From the NCBI GenBank assembly GCA_902766515.1, contig CACXEB010000164.1, positions 1 to 12,646 on the forward strand: DNA of 12,646 nt. Direction: 5' to 3'. Of this stretch, positions 1 to 8,479 are shown piece after piece. The notes under the pieces were generated by a model, which worked only from the letters and a program-made list of their open reading frames with translations, did not search any database and was not told the DNA's origin. Every line of letters starts with the position of its first letter. Positions within the stretch are counted from its first letter, which is position 1. A program made the position numbers and the translations under genes. This DNA is from an uncultured Eubacteriales bacterium (GTDB lineage: Bacteria; Bacillota_A; Clostridia; Christensenellales; Aristaeellaceae).

Positions 1-1415
1 CCCCAGTCAACCACGTTCTCCACGAAGTTGCCCATGCGGCCTTCCTTGATGTTGTCGGGCATCCAGTTGATGGAGCGGTTGTTGCGCACCAGGCTGTCGC
101 GGACGGCCGTCATGCGGATGTACCAGGTCGGGCGGCCGTAATAGAGCAGCGGCGTGTCGCAGCGCCAGCAGTGCGGATATTCATGCTCAAACTTCGGCGC
201 GGAGAACAGCAGGCCGCGGGCGCTCAGGTCCTTGAGCACCTCGGGGTCCGCGCTGACGGCGCCGGCGGCCATCTCCTGCTCGGTCGGCTTGCAGCGCATG
301 CCGGCAAACGGGGTCTCCGCCTTCATCCGGCCCTCGTTGTCCACCATCTGCACGAACGGCATGCTGTATTTTGCGCCGACGCGGGCGTCGTCTTCGCCGA
401 AGGCGGGCGCCTGGTGAACGATGCCAGTGCCGTCGGACATGGTGACATACCCGTCGCAGCAGACGAAGAAGGCCTTCTTGCCCTGCGCGGCCGCTTCCTT
501 CGCGGCGCACTCGTACAGGGGCTCATATTCACGGTATTCCAGCGCCTTGCCGGGCATGGTCTCCAGCGTCTCATACGCCTTGCCGTCGGCCGCCGCGGGA
601 TACTTGTCCCTGAGGGGATCCAGGACCGTGTCCAGCAGCGCCTCGGCCATGTAGTACACATTTCCGTCGATGGCGCGCACCCTGGCGTACGTTTCGTCCG
701 GGTTGACGCACAGGCCGATGTTGGACGGCAGGGTCCAGGGCGTGGTCGTCCACGCGAGGAAATAGGCGTCCTCGTCCCGTACCTTGAAGCGGACCACGGC
801 GGAGCGCTCCTTGAGCACCTTGTAGCCCTGGGCCACCTCGTGGCTGCTCAGGCCGGTGCCGCAGCGCGGGCAGTAGGGTACGACCTTATGGCCCAGGTAG
901 AGCAGGCCCTTCTCCCAGATCTTCTTGAGCGACCACCACTCGGACTCGATGTACGTGTCATGGTAGGTGACGTACGGATGCTCCATATCCACCCAGAAGC
1001 CGACGCGGCGGGACATGTCCTCCCACTCGTGCAGGTCTTTCCAGACGGACTCCTTGCACTTTTGGATGAACGGCTCGATGCCGTACTCCTCGATCTGCTT
1101 CTTGCCGTTGATGCCGAGCTGCTTTTCCACTTCCAGCTCCACCGGCAGGCCGTGGGTGTCCCAGCCGGCGATGCGCAGGACGGAGCGCCCCTTCATGGTC
1201 TGGTAGCGCGGGATCAGGTCCTTGATGGCGCGGGTCTCCACATGACCGATATGCGGACGGCCGTTCGAGGTGGGCGGTCCGTCATAAAACGTGAACTTGT
1301 CTCCGCCGTCCCGCAGGGTGAACGAGCGCTTTTCAATATCCCGCTCCTGCCAGAACCGGAGCACCTCGCGCTCGCGGGCCGCAAAATCCATGTCTGTGGA
1401 TACTTTTCTGAACAT
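1..1415 (-). CDS. ileS: Isoleucyl-tRNA synthetase, type 2 (N-terminal part; runs off the left edge)
   Basis: Cytoplasmic enzyme that charges tRNA-Ile with isoleucine and ATP. The first 471 codons are present; the rest, including the KMSKS loop and anticodon-binding domain, lies beyond the window. The HIGH signature is intact at residues 55-58 (RPHIGHVETR), followed by GWDTHGLPVE near 84-93. Cysteine pairs at 182/185 and 416/419 look like zinc ribbons. The CP1 editing domain is marked by AWTTTPWTLPSN (221-232) and GTGIVHQAPAFGEDD (329-343). The wording GPPTSNGRPHIGH and GLSSHEVAQGY is that of the eukaryote-like type 2 enzymes (IleS2) rather than the usual bacterial type 1. The ATG at 1415 has a GGGAGG ribosome site 8-9 bases upstream. 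The gene follows the histidine phosphatase gene after 54 bases, which leaves no room for a T-box leader, so it is probably read from the upstream operon. Identity is very secure; the type 2 assignment is fairly secure. Confidence 0.97.
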   Translation of the reverse strand, partial: MFRKVSTDMDFAAREREVLRFWQERDIEKRSFTLRDGGDKFTFYDGPPTSNGRPHIGHVETRAIKDLIPRYQTMKGRSVLRIAGWDTHGLPVELEVEKQLGINGKKQIEEYGIEPFIQKCKESVWKDLHEWEDMSRRVGFWVDMEHPYVTYHDTYIESEWWSLKKIWEKGLLYLGHKVVPYCPRCGTGLSSHEVAQGYKVLKERSAVVRFKVRDEDAYFLAWTTTPWTLPSNIGLCVNPDETYARVRAIDGNVYYMAEALLDTVLDPLRDKYPAAADGKAYETLETMPGKALEYREYEPLYECAAKEAAAQGKKAFFVCCDGYVTMSDGTGIVHQAPAFGEDDARVGAKYSMPFVQMVDNEGRMKAETPFAGMRCKPTEQEMAAGAVSADPEVLKDLSARGLLFSAPKFEHEYPHCWRCDTPLLYYGRPTWYIRMTAVRDSLVRNNRSINWMPDNIKEGRMGNFVENVVDW

Positions 1416-1469
1416 CTGTCTTACCTCCCGAACCATTGATCCTGGTTGAACCTGTTTTGTATGAGTCCT

Positions 1470-2204
1470 TTATGATTGCGCCGGGGACGCGGCCCCCGGC
1501 ATCACCGCTTCGTTGAAAAAGCCCGACATGCTCAGCGGTTCGCCTGCCTCGTACAGGTGCGACGTATCGCCGATGCCGATCGTCCGCCACTGCGCGATGC
1601 CCCGCTCCTGCTCCTCCGTCAGCACCGTGGTCACGGCGGTCGGCGCCATGAAGGTGGCGTGCAGCAGCTGCATGGAACTGATGTTGAGCAGGTGGCTGAG
1701 CAGGATGGTCGCCGCCCCGAAGTGGCAGACCAGCGCGATGGTGTCGGTGTTCGGCGCAGTCACCCGGTAAAACCGGCCTTCCCGGCGGTAGCCGTGCCGG
1801 GCGAGGATATCGTCCAGGCCCTGCCACATCTCCTCCACCAGCGGCCGGACGTTCCATTGGCCGAACGGATAGGCGTCCATCCAGCCCTCCGCGCTGTCCC
1901 AGTCCGGAAACCGCTCGCGGTAGGCGGGCAGGTAATCCCAGATGATGTGGCTGCGGCCGGTATACTCGTCCGGCTTGTGCATCGGAAACTCCTGCATCCA
2001 GGGCATGACGGCCGCCTTTCGCCCCGTCGCCTCAAGATAGGGCTTCAGCGTGTCCCGCGCCCGGCCGAGCGGCGACACGTACAGGGCGCGGATGTCCAGC
2101 TTCAGCAGCCGGCCGCACAGCAGCCTGGCCTCCCGCCAGCCCTTTTCGGTCAGCGTATCGCCGGCATAATCCGGATCCCCGTGCCTGATGAGCAGCAGCT
2201 TCAT
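1470..2204 (-). CDS. Histidine phosphatase (phosphoglycerate mutase-like) family protein
   Basis: A 244-residue cytosolic protein of the histidine phosphatase superfamily, which hydrolyses phosphomonoesters through a phosphohistidine. The N-terminus reads MKLLLIRHGDP, with the nucleophilic His at residue 8. SPLGRARDTL (44-53) supplies the second phosphate-binding Arg. MQEF (70-73) holds a likely acid Glu72, and VCHFG (159-163) supplies the second catalytic His161. All four core elements are therefore present and the enzyme should be active. Its substrate cannot be read from sequence; a sugar phosphate, nucleotide or cobalamin-pathway intermediate are all possible. The ATG at 2204 overlaps the TGA of the upstream phosphatase gene by four bases (ATGA), so translation is probably coupled. 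The open frame extends further upstream, but the RHG motif fixes the start here. Two unrelated phosphatases translated as a pair suggest successive steps on one substrate, which is inference. Confidence 0.9.
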   Translation of the reverse strand: MKLLLIRHGDPDYAGDTLTEKGWREARLLCGRLLKLDIRALYVSPLGRARDTLKPYLEATGRKAAVMPWMQEFPMHKPDEYTGRSHIIWDYLPAYRERFPDWDSAEGWMDAYPFGQWNVRPLVEEMWQGLDDILARHGYRREGRFYRVTAPNTDTIALVCHFGAATILLSHLLNISSMQLLHATFMAPTAVTTVLTEEQERGIAQWRTIGIGDTSHLYEAGEPLSMSGFFNEAVMPGAASPAQS

Positions 2205-3316
2205 GATTTCTCCGTTCCGCAAATGATCAGCGGCACCCGCATCTCCGCCTCGGTCAGCCCCGCGTGGACGCCGACCAGCCGGTGGTCCTCCCGGCTCCAG
2301 GCAAGGCAGGTTTCGTCGAGCGCCAGGGCGAGGTAATCCCCCGCGTTTCCCGGCGACCGCGGATGCGGCGCGCCCGGGCCGAACAGCCCGCTCTCCAGCA
2401 CTCCGCTCCCGGTCATCAGCAGGAAATGCCCGGGGAAGGCTTCGGCGAACCGCGCCGGGAAATCCGCCCGGCACTCGGGCCTGACATACATTGCCGCCGC
2501 CCGCGCCTCAACGGCCGGGGGACGGACCAGCATGGCCGCCAGGTCCGGATGGTCCTCCAGATAAACGTACTTCGCGTCCACCAGCCCATGGTCCGCCGTG
2601 AACAGGAGCAGCGTATCCTCCGGCAGCGCCGCGGCCAGGCGCGCGCCCGCCGCGTCCAGGTCGGCCATGACAGCCGCCGTTTCGGGCGAACCGACTCCCG
2701 TCTCGTGCATCTGGTGGTCCGGATCGCCCCAGTAGCCGTAGTAGTAATGCCTGCCCGGCTCCCGGCATCCCGCGATAATCGTGTCCATGATGGCGTCCAG
2801 CCCGACCACCGGCGGATCCGCGAAAGCGGACACCAGGGCGGCCTTCACCCGCCCCGCCGCATTGATCCGGTCAAAGATGGGCGTATAGGGCATATACGTT
2901 TCCGCCACCGAGGTCTCCCCGACCACCTCGCCGGTCTGCGAGTCGCGGTTGGTAAACACGTCGACCGCCCGGCTGATCTCCGGGAAAAAGACCGACCAGC
3001 CCAGCCAGCCGTGCTGCGCCGGCGACAGGCCGGACTCCAGCGTGGTGGTGGCCGCCGCGGTCGTCGACGGGAAGGAGGCGTACAGGCTCAGCGCCTCATG
3101 CCGCCGGAAGAAGCTGTCCTCCGGCAGGTGACGGCGCAGGATCGCGTCCCCCATGCCGTCAAACAGCATCAGCACCACGTTGCGGTATCGGCCGCCCGCC
3201 AGCAGGGCGTCCAGCTCCGCGAGCGTCGCGTGGCCCGTCGGTGCGCCGGCCCACGCTGCGATGGACGAAATCAGCGCCAGGCTGCCCCGCTCATACCGCG
3301 GCCAGACCGGGCTCAC
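2201..3316 (-). CDS. Alkaline-phosphatase-superfamily phosphatase or phosphodiesterase
   Basis: A 371-residue protein with the two-metal active site of the alkaline phosphatase / nucleotide pyrophosphatase-phosphodiesterase superfamily. Visible ligands, in order, are Asp53 in VVLMLFDGMG, the nucleophile Thr85 or Thr86 in FPSTTAAATTTLESG (82-96), Asp200 and His204 in DPDHQMHETG, Asp242-His243 in LFTADHG, and His351 in VGVHAGLTEAEMRVPLII. The set is complete, so it is probably a functional phosphoester hydrolase, likely on a nucleotide, sugar or lipid head-group phosphodiester. I see no signal peptide or membrane segment, so it should be cytosolic, unlike many relatives. The start is GTG at 3316, overlapping the TGA of the LeuB-like gene by four bases (GTGA). 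Its own stop overlaps the next gene's ATG in the same way. It therefore sits between two genes with which it is probably translationally coupled. Superfamily is secure; substrate is unknown. Confidence 0.9.
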   Translation of the reverse strand: MSPVWPRYERGSLALISSIAAWAGAPTGHATLAELDALLAGGRYRNVVLMLFDGMGDAILRRHLPEDSFFRRHEALSLYASFPSTTAAATTTLESGLSPAQHGWLGWSVFFPEISRAVDVFTNRDSQTGEVVGETSVAETYMPYTPIFDRINAAGRVKAALVSAFADPPVVGLDAIMDTIIAGCREPGRHYYYGYWGDPDHQMHETGVGSPETAAVMADLDAAGARLAAALPEDTLLLFTADHGLVDAKYVYLEDHPDLAAMLVRPPAVEARAAAMYVRPECRADFPARFAEAFPGHFLLMTGSGVLESGLFGPGAPHPRSPGNAGDYLALALDETCLAWSREDHRLVGVHAGLTEAEMRVPLIICGTEKS

Positions 3317-4260
3317 CGCTTGCCTCCGCGCTGCTGCAGCAGCTCGCCCGCCAGGTTGATCTGGTCGGACACCAGCTGCAGCATCTTATAGCAGTTCACG
3401 CCGTCGCCCATGCTCGTCATGTCCGGCGTGCGCCATCCGGCGTCCAGCGTGTTCTTCAGGGCCGATACGACGCAGTCCGCTTCCTGCTCCAGGCCCAGCG
3501 AGTGCCGGAGCATGGACGCGACGGCCGCGATGGTGCCCAGGGGATTGAGGTCGTCGTTCGCCTTCACATAGGCCGGCACATAGGGCTCGTAGACCGAAAC
3601 CTTCTTTCCCAGGCAGGCGTCATGCAACAGCATGGGCGCGCCGTGCAGGCCGGTCGCCAGCGCCAGGCACATTTCCCCCGCGTAGGAAGGCGTCACCAGA
3701 ATGCCCAGCTCCGCCGGCGCCCTCAGCAGCGCCTCGACCGCCTCCGCGGGAGACAGCTCCTCCGGCCGGACGGCATCGACGTCCCTGGTTTCGGCTTCCA
3801 GCGCGTCCTGATAGATCTGCGCGTCAGTCACCGACTCCGGCATCAGGTAGGTCAGCCGGAGCGATTCCTCCCGCGCCTGGGCGACGGCCTGGCGGAACAT
3901 GTCCCGCAGCGCGGTTTTTTCCGGATGGATCGCCCGGACGATCAGGAAGCGCGCGTTCTCCCCGCCGCCGACCGAAAACTCGCGGGTCTTTGACGGGATG
4001 CCGAGCGCGCGCAGCAGGAACGGTTCCGCCTCGTTGTGGATATCGCCGATCATCACCGCGCTGGCCTGCGCGCACAGGCGCAGCGTGTTTTCCGCCAGCG
4101 GCATGCCGTAGGCGCGCTCCGCCGCTTCCCCGATCTTGTCGCGCACGATGGAGAACGTATGCCCGAAGGCCACCGATATGTCGGTCAGCACTTCCTCCGC
4201 CGCGCTGCAAAGCCGCTCGCCCACCGGACTGCCCGGCAGCAATACTATTTTCGCGTGCAT
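3313..4260 (-). CDS. Isopropylmalate/isocitrate dehydrogenase-like protein, probably a pseudoenzyme
   Basis: A 315-residue protein that aligns by eye along its length with 3-isopropylmalate dehydrogenase (LeuB). The N-terminus KIVLLPGSPVGERL matches the LeuB GDGIGPEV start, and MPLAENTLRLCAQASAVMIGD (53-73) matches the following strand. VYEPYVPAY (223-231) matches EPVHGSAPD. NPLGTIAAVASMLRHSLGL (239-257) matches the conserved NPxATIxSAAMML helix. The catalytic parts are gone. The TGGIYFG tyrosine region is replaced by HPEKTALRD, the VDKANV lysine region by LMPESV, and the metal-binding aspartates of GDILSD by AGEMCLA. The NAD-binding His of EPVHGS is absent. It is also shorter than LeuB (about 350). 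Inference: a non-dehydrogenase with a regulatory, binding or novel role. The ATG at 4260 has GGGAGGG 7 bases upstream. It follows pyrR by 29 bases and overlaps the downstream phosphatase gene by four. Confidence 0.75.
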   Translation of the reverse strand: MHAKIVLLPGSPVGERLCSAAEEVLTDISVAFGHTFSIVRDKIGEAAERAYGMPLAENTLRLCAQASAVMIGDIHNEAEPFLLRALGIPSKTREFSVGGGENARFLIVRAIHPEKTALRDMFRQAVAQAREESLRLTYLMPESVTDAQIYQDALEAETRDVDAVRPEELSPAEAVEALLRAPAELGILVTPSYAGEMCLALATGLHGAPMLLHDACLGKKVSVYEPYVPAYVKANDDLNPLGTIAAVASMLRHSLGLEQEADCVVSALKNTLDAGWRTPDMTSMGDGVNCYKMLQLVSDQINLAGELLQQRGGKR

Positions 4261-4289
4261 CTCAGGTCCCTCCCGTTAGAATTGCTGTA

Positions 4290-6026
<1,737 letters not shown>

Positions 6027-6030
<4 letters not shown>

Positions 6031-7217
6031 TCCGTGTCGGTTCTCCTTCTCTGCAGAAAGCGCTCCATGCGCTCAAACGCTTCATTCAGCTGCTTCAGCC
6101 CCGTCGCGTAGCAGCAGCGGATGTGCCCCTCTCCCGACGGACCGAAGGCCGTGCCGGGCACGCAGACCACCTCTTCCTCCCGGAGCAGCCGCGTGCAGAA
6201 CTCCTCGCTGCTCAGCCCCGTCGCCCGGATGGACGGGAAGCAGTAAAACGCGCCCTCGGGCGTGTGGCACGCCAGGCCCATGCGGTTGAAGGCGTCCACC
6301 ATCAGCCGGCGGCGCCGGTCATAGCTGTCCCGCATCTTCAGCACGTCCTGGTAGCCGTGTTCCCGGCCCGCGCGCAGCGCCTCCGCGCCCGCTACCTGGC
6401 TGGGCCGCGGCGCGCACATGATGGTGTACTGGTGGATCTTGTTCATCTGCGCGGCCAGCGGTTTCGGCGCGCAGGCATAGCCCAGCCGCCAGCCCGTCAT
6501 CGCGAACGCCTTGGAAAAGCCGTTGATCAGGACGGTCCTGTCCCGGAAGCCCGGCAGGGCCGCGATCGACGCGTGCGGCGCCCCTTCGTAGGTCAGCTCG
6601 CCGTAGATCTCGTCGGCGACCACCAGCAGGTCGTGCCGCTCGATGACCGGCGCGAGGGCTTCCATGTGCTCCCGGCGCATCACCGCACCCGTGGGATTGT
6701 TGGGATAAGGGAAGATCAGCGCTTTCGTGCGCGGCGTGATGGCCTGCTCCAGCCGTTCCGGCGTGATGCGGAAGGCGGTCGACGCGTCCGTGGTCAGCGG
6801 GACGGGATCCCCGCCCGCGAAGGTGACGCAGGGCGCATAGCTCACATACCCGGGATCCGGCACCAGCACCTGGTCGCCCGGCTGCACCGTGGCGCGCAGG
6901 GCCAGGTCGATGGCCTCGCTGGCGCCCACCGTCACGATGATCTCCGTGTCCGGGTCATACCGGACCCCGACCCGGCTTTCCAGGTAGAGGGCGATCTCCT
7001 CCCTCAGGACGGGCAGGCCGCGGTTCGGCGTATACTGCGTGCCGCCGTCCAGCAGCGAGTCGATTGCCGCGCTGCGGATGTGGTAGGGCGTAATGAAGTC
7101 CGGCTCGCCCACGCCCAGGGAGATGGCGTCGCGCATCGTGCCGGCAATATCAAAAAACCGGCGGATCCCGCTCGGCGGTACCGCCAGAACCCTTGGTGAA
7201 ATAAAACGCTCGCTCAT
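6027..7217 (-). CDS. PLP-dependent aminotransferase, class I/II (AlaT/PatA-like)
   Basis: A 396-residue fold-type I aminotransferase that moves an amino group between an amino acid and a 2-oxo acid using pyridoxal phosphate. The Schiff-base lysine is Lys236 in NGFSKAFAMTGWRLGY (232-247). Asn174 in YPNNPTGAV, Asp202 and Tyr205 in ADEIYGELTY, Arg244 and the carboxylate-binding Arg367 in HIRCCYA are all present, so it should be active. An N-terminal aromatic/Gly region (SLGVGEPDF, 33-41) is typical of the AspC-like and AlaT-like group. It overlaps the preceding Lrp-family regulator gene by four bases (ATGA). This mirrors the known B. subtilis alaR-alaT pair (yugG-yugH), which makes alanine transaminase the best guess. 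Aspartate, aromatic or other substrates cannot be excluded. Family assignment is secure; specificity is inferred from context. Confidence 0.93.
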
Positions 7218-7705
7218 GGGCTCACAACCAGTCTCTGGTCCTTTCCGGCCGTTTCAAAAATCACGCCGTCCTGCTTGTAGCGCTTCAGCACAAAGCTGGT
7301 CGCCGTGCCGGTCACGGTGTCCAGGACGCTCAGCTTTTCGCTGACGAACGCCGCCAGCTCCTTCAGGGTGGACGCCTCCACCAGCACCAGCAGGTCGTAT
7401 CCGCCGCTCATCAGGAAGACGGACCTCACCTCGTCGAACCGGTAGATCCGGCTCGCCACGGCGTCAAAGCCCATGTCCCGCTGGGGCGTGACCCGCACCT
7501 CGATCATCGCCTCCACGCGGTTGACGTTGATGCGGTCCCAGTTGATCACCGGACGGTAGCGCAGGATGGTGCCGTCGGTTTCCATGCCATCGATCGCGGC
7601 AGCCACCTCTTCCATGGACGCGCCGAGCATCACCGCCATCTTTTCCAGCGGGATCCGGCAGTCCTCCTGCAGGATGTCCAGTACCTTCTGCTTGAAATCA
7701 TTCAT
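7214..7705 (-). CDS. Lrp/AsnC-family transcriptional regulator (AlaR-like)
   Basis: A 163-residue DNA-binding regulator of the feast/famine family. An N-terminal winged helix-turn-helix (about residues 5-50: LDILQEDCRIPLEKMAVMLG onward) is followed by an AsnC/RAM ligand domain (about 65-145) with the family's FLMSGGYDLLVLVEA motif at 97-111. Such proteins form octamers and sense amino acids. It directly precedes and overlaps an AlaT-like aminotransferase gene, so it probably controls that gene in response to alanine or a related amino acid. This is supported by the B. subtilis alaR-alaT precedent. The start is ambiguous. The GGAGG ribosome site lies 12 bases before the ATG at 7705 but only 3 before an in-frame TTG at 7714, which would add three residues. 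I prefer the ATG. The gene lies 33 bases after the GntR gene. Confidence 0.9.
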   Translation of the reverse strand: MNDFKQKVLDILQEDCRIPLEKMAVMLGASMEEVAAAIDGMETDGTILRYRPVINWDRINVNRVEAMIEVRVTPQRDMGFDAVASRIYRFDEVRSVFLMSGGYDLLVLVEASTLKELAAFVSEKLSVLDTVTGTATSFVLKRYKQDGVIFETAGKDQRLVVSP

Positions 7706-7738
7706 GCGGTCCAAATTCCTCCGTGACGGGAGCCCGTG

Positions 7739-8389
7739 TCAGAACTCCCTGTTTTTCAGCGCCGCGAGGCAGGACTGCTTGCTGTCCTCCAGGTGCCGCT
7801 GCGTCAGCGCCTTGAGCGCCTCCAGGTCCCGCGCCATCAGCAGGCGGACCATCTCATGGTGCTCGTCGTGCGCGGCGCGCCGGTGCTTCAGGTTGGCGAT
7901 CGCGATGGAGGAGAATCGGATGATGTACTCCTCCTGGCTGTCGATCACGCCCAGGATGCGGCGCTTGTCGGAGATATGCTCCAGCCGCCCGTGGAACTGC
8001 CGGTTGTACACCGCCAGCTGATCGCAGTCGTCCTTCTCCAGCGCGATATCCATGCTGCGCAGGATCTCGCTCAGCGCGTCGAAATCCTCCTGCCCGGCTT
8101 CCTCCACCACGGAGGGCAGCAGGAGCATCATCATCGCGTTCCGGATCGTAAAAATCTCTTCGATATCGCTCAGCGTAAAGGCGCGGACGATGACGCCCCG
8201 CCGCAGCTGGTATTCCACCAGCCCGTCCAGTTCCAGCTTTCGCAGCGCCTCGCGCAGCGGCGTGCGGCTGATGTGCAGCCTGTTGGCGTACACCGTTTCC
8301 ACAATCCGCGAGCCTGGCGTCAGCTCGCCGGTAATGATCGCATGCTTGAGGCTTTCATAGGCGATATCGCGGATGGGCTTGCTGTCCAT
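7739..8389 (-). CDS. GntR-family transcriptional regulator, FadR/FCD subfamily
   Basis: A 216-residue repressor-type regulator. The N-terminal winged helix-turn-helix spans about residues 5-70, with the GntR signature RLHISRTPLREALRKLELDGLV (37-58). The C-terminal all-helical FCD domain, which binds a metal and a carboxylate ligand, carries YNRQFH (128-133), DEHHEM (175-180) and a late His199. It probably senses a carboxylic or sugar acid. As first gene of the block-B operon it is likely to control itself and the genes after it. The open frame reaches a TTG at 8479, but that triplet is part of the -35 box of the promoter, so translation must start later. I take the ATG at 8389, which gives a normal-length protein. 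A GTG at 8410 with GTGAGG nine bases upstream is a real alternative and would add seven residues. Family is secure; target and ligand are unknown. Confidence 0.92.
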   Translation of the reverse strand: MDSKPIRDIAYESLKHAIITGELTPGSRIVETVYANRLHISRTPLREALRKLELDGLVEYQLRRGVIVRAFTLSDIEEIFTIRNAMMMLLLPSVVEEAGQEDFDALSEILRSMDIALEKDDCDQLAVYNRQFHGRLEHISDKRRILGVIDSQEEYIIRFSSIAIANLKHRRAAHDEHHEMVRLLMARDLEALKALTQRHLEDSKQSCLAALKNREF

Positions 8390-8435
8390 CCCAAAGCTGT
8401 CTTCCCGCACTGACACTGACCTCACCCCACATTCA

Positions 8436-8449
8436 TCGGAAATCACCGA
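8436..8449. promoter_or_regulatory. Short palindrome at the predicted start point of the GntR gene (operator candidate)
   Basis: On the minus strand the sequence reads TCGGTGATTTCCGA, an inverted repeat of TCGG and CCGA with a 6-base spacer. It sits immediately after the -10 box and covers the predicted +1. This is where an autorepressor would block transcription. GntR/FCD regulators commonly bind short inverted repeats near their own promoters, so this is a candidate site for the adjacent regulator. The arms are only four bases, so chance is a serious alternative. Confidence 0.35.
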
Positions 8450-8450
8450 C

Positions 8451-8479
8451 AGTTTAACGAAAAACAGCCCACCTGTCAA
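8451..8479 (-). promoter_or_regulatory. Sigma-A-type promoter of the GntR-led operon, overlapping the tldE stop codon
   Basis: On the minus strand a perfect -35 box TTGACA (8479-8474) is followed by exactly 17 bases and TAAACT (8456-8451), which matches four of six -10 positions. The predicted start of transcription is near 8444, about 55 bases before the ATG at 8389. The TGA inside the -35 box is the stop codon of tldE, so the promoter uses the last codons of the upstream gene. It marks the regulator and following genes as a separately initiated unit. Read-through from tldE remains possible because no terminator intervenes. Confidence 0.72.

Noticed and set aside
171..1439. Long plus-strand open frame opposite ileS (and similar ones such as 4636-6111 and 8635-9828)
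   Set aside because: Their products are Arg/His/Val/Gly-rich mirror images of well-identified minus-strand genes. Such antisense frames are expected in GC-rich DNA, and they lack ribosome sites and family motifs.
1416..1469. T-box riboswitch or promoter before ileS
   Set aside because: Only 54 bases are available. They hold the ribosome site and a short 5-bp inverted repeat, with no specifier loop, T-box sequence or paired -35/-10 boxes.
8390..8479. N-terminal extension of the GntR protein from the TTG at 8479
   Set aside because: The TTG is part of the -35 box of the promoter, and the predicted transcript starts downstream of it. The extension also lacks family similarity.
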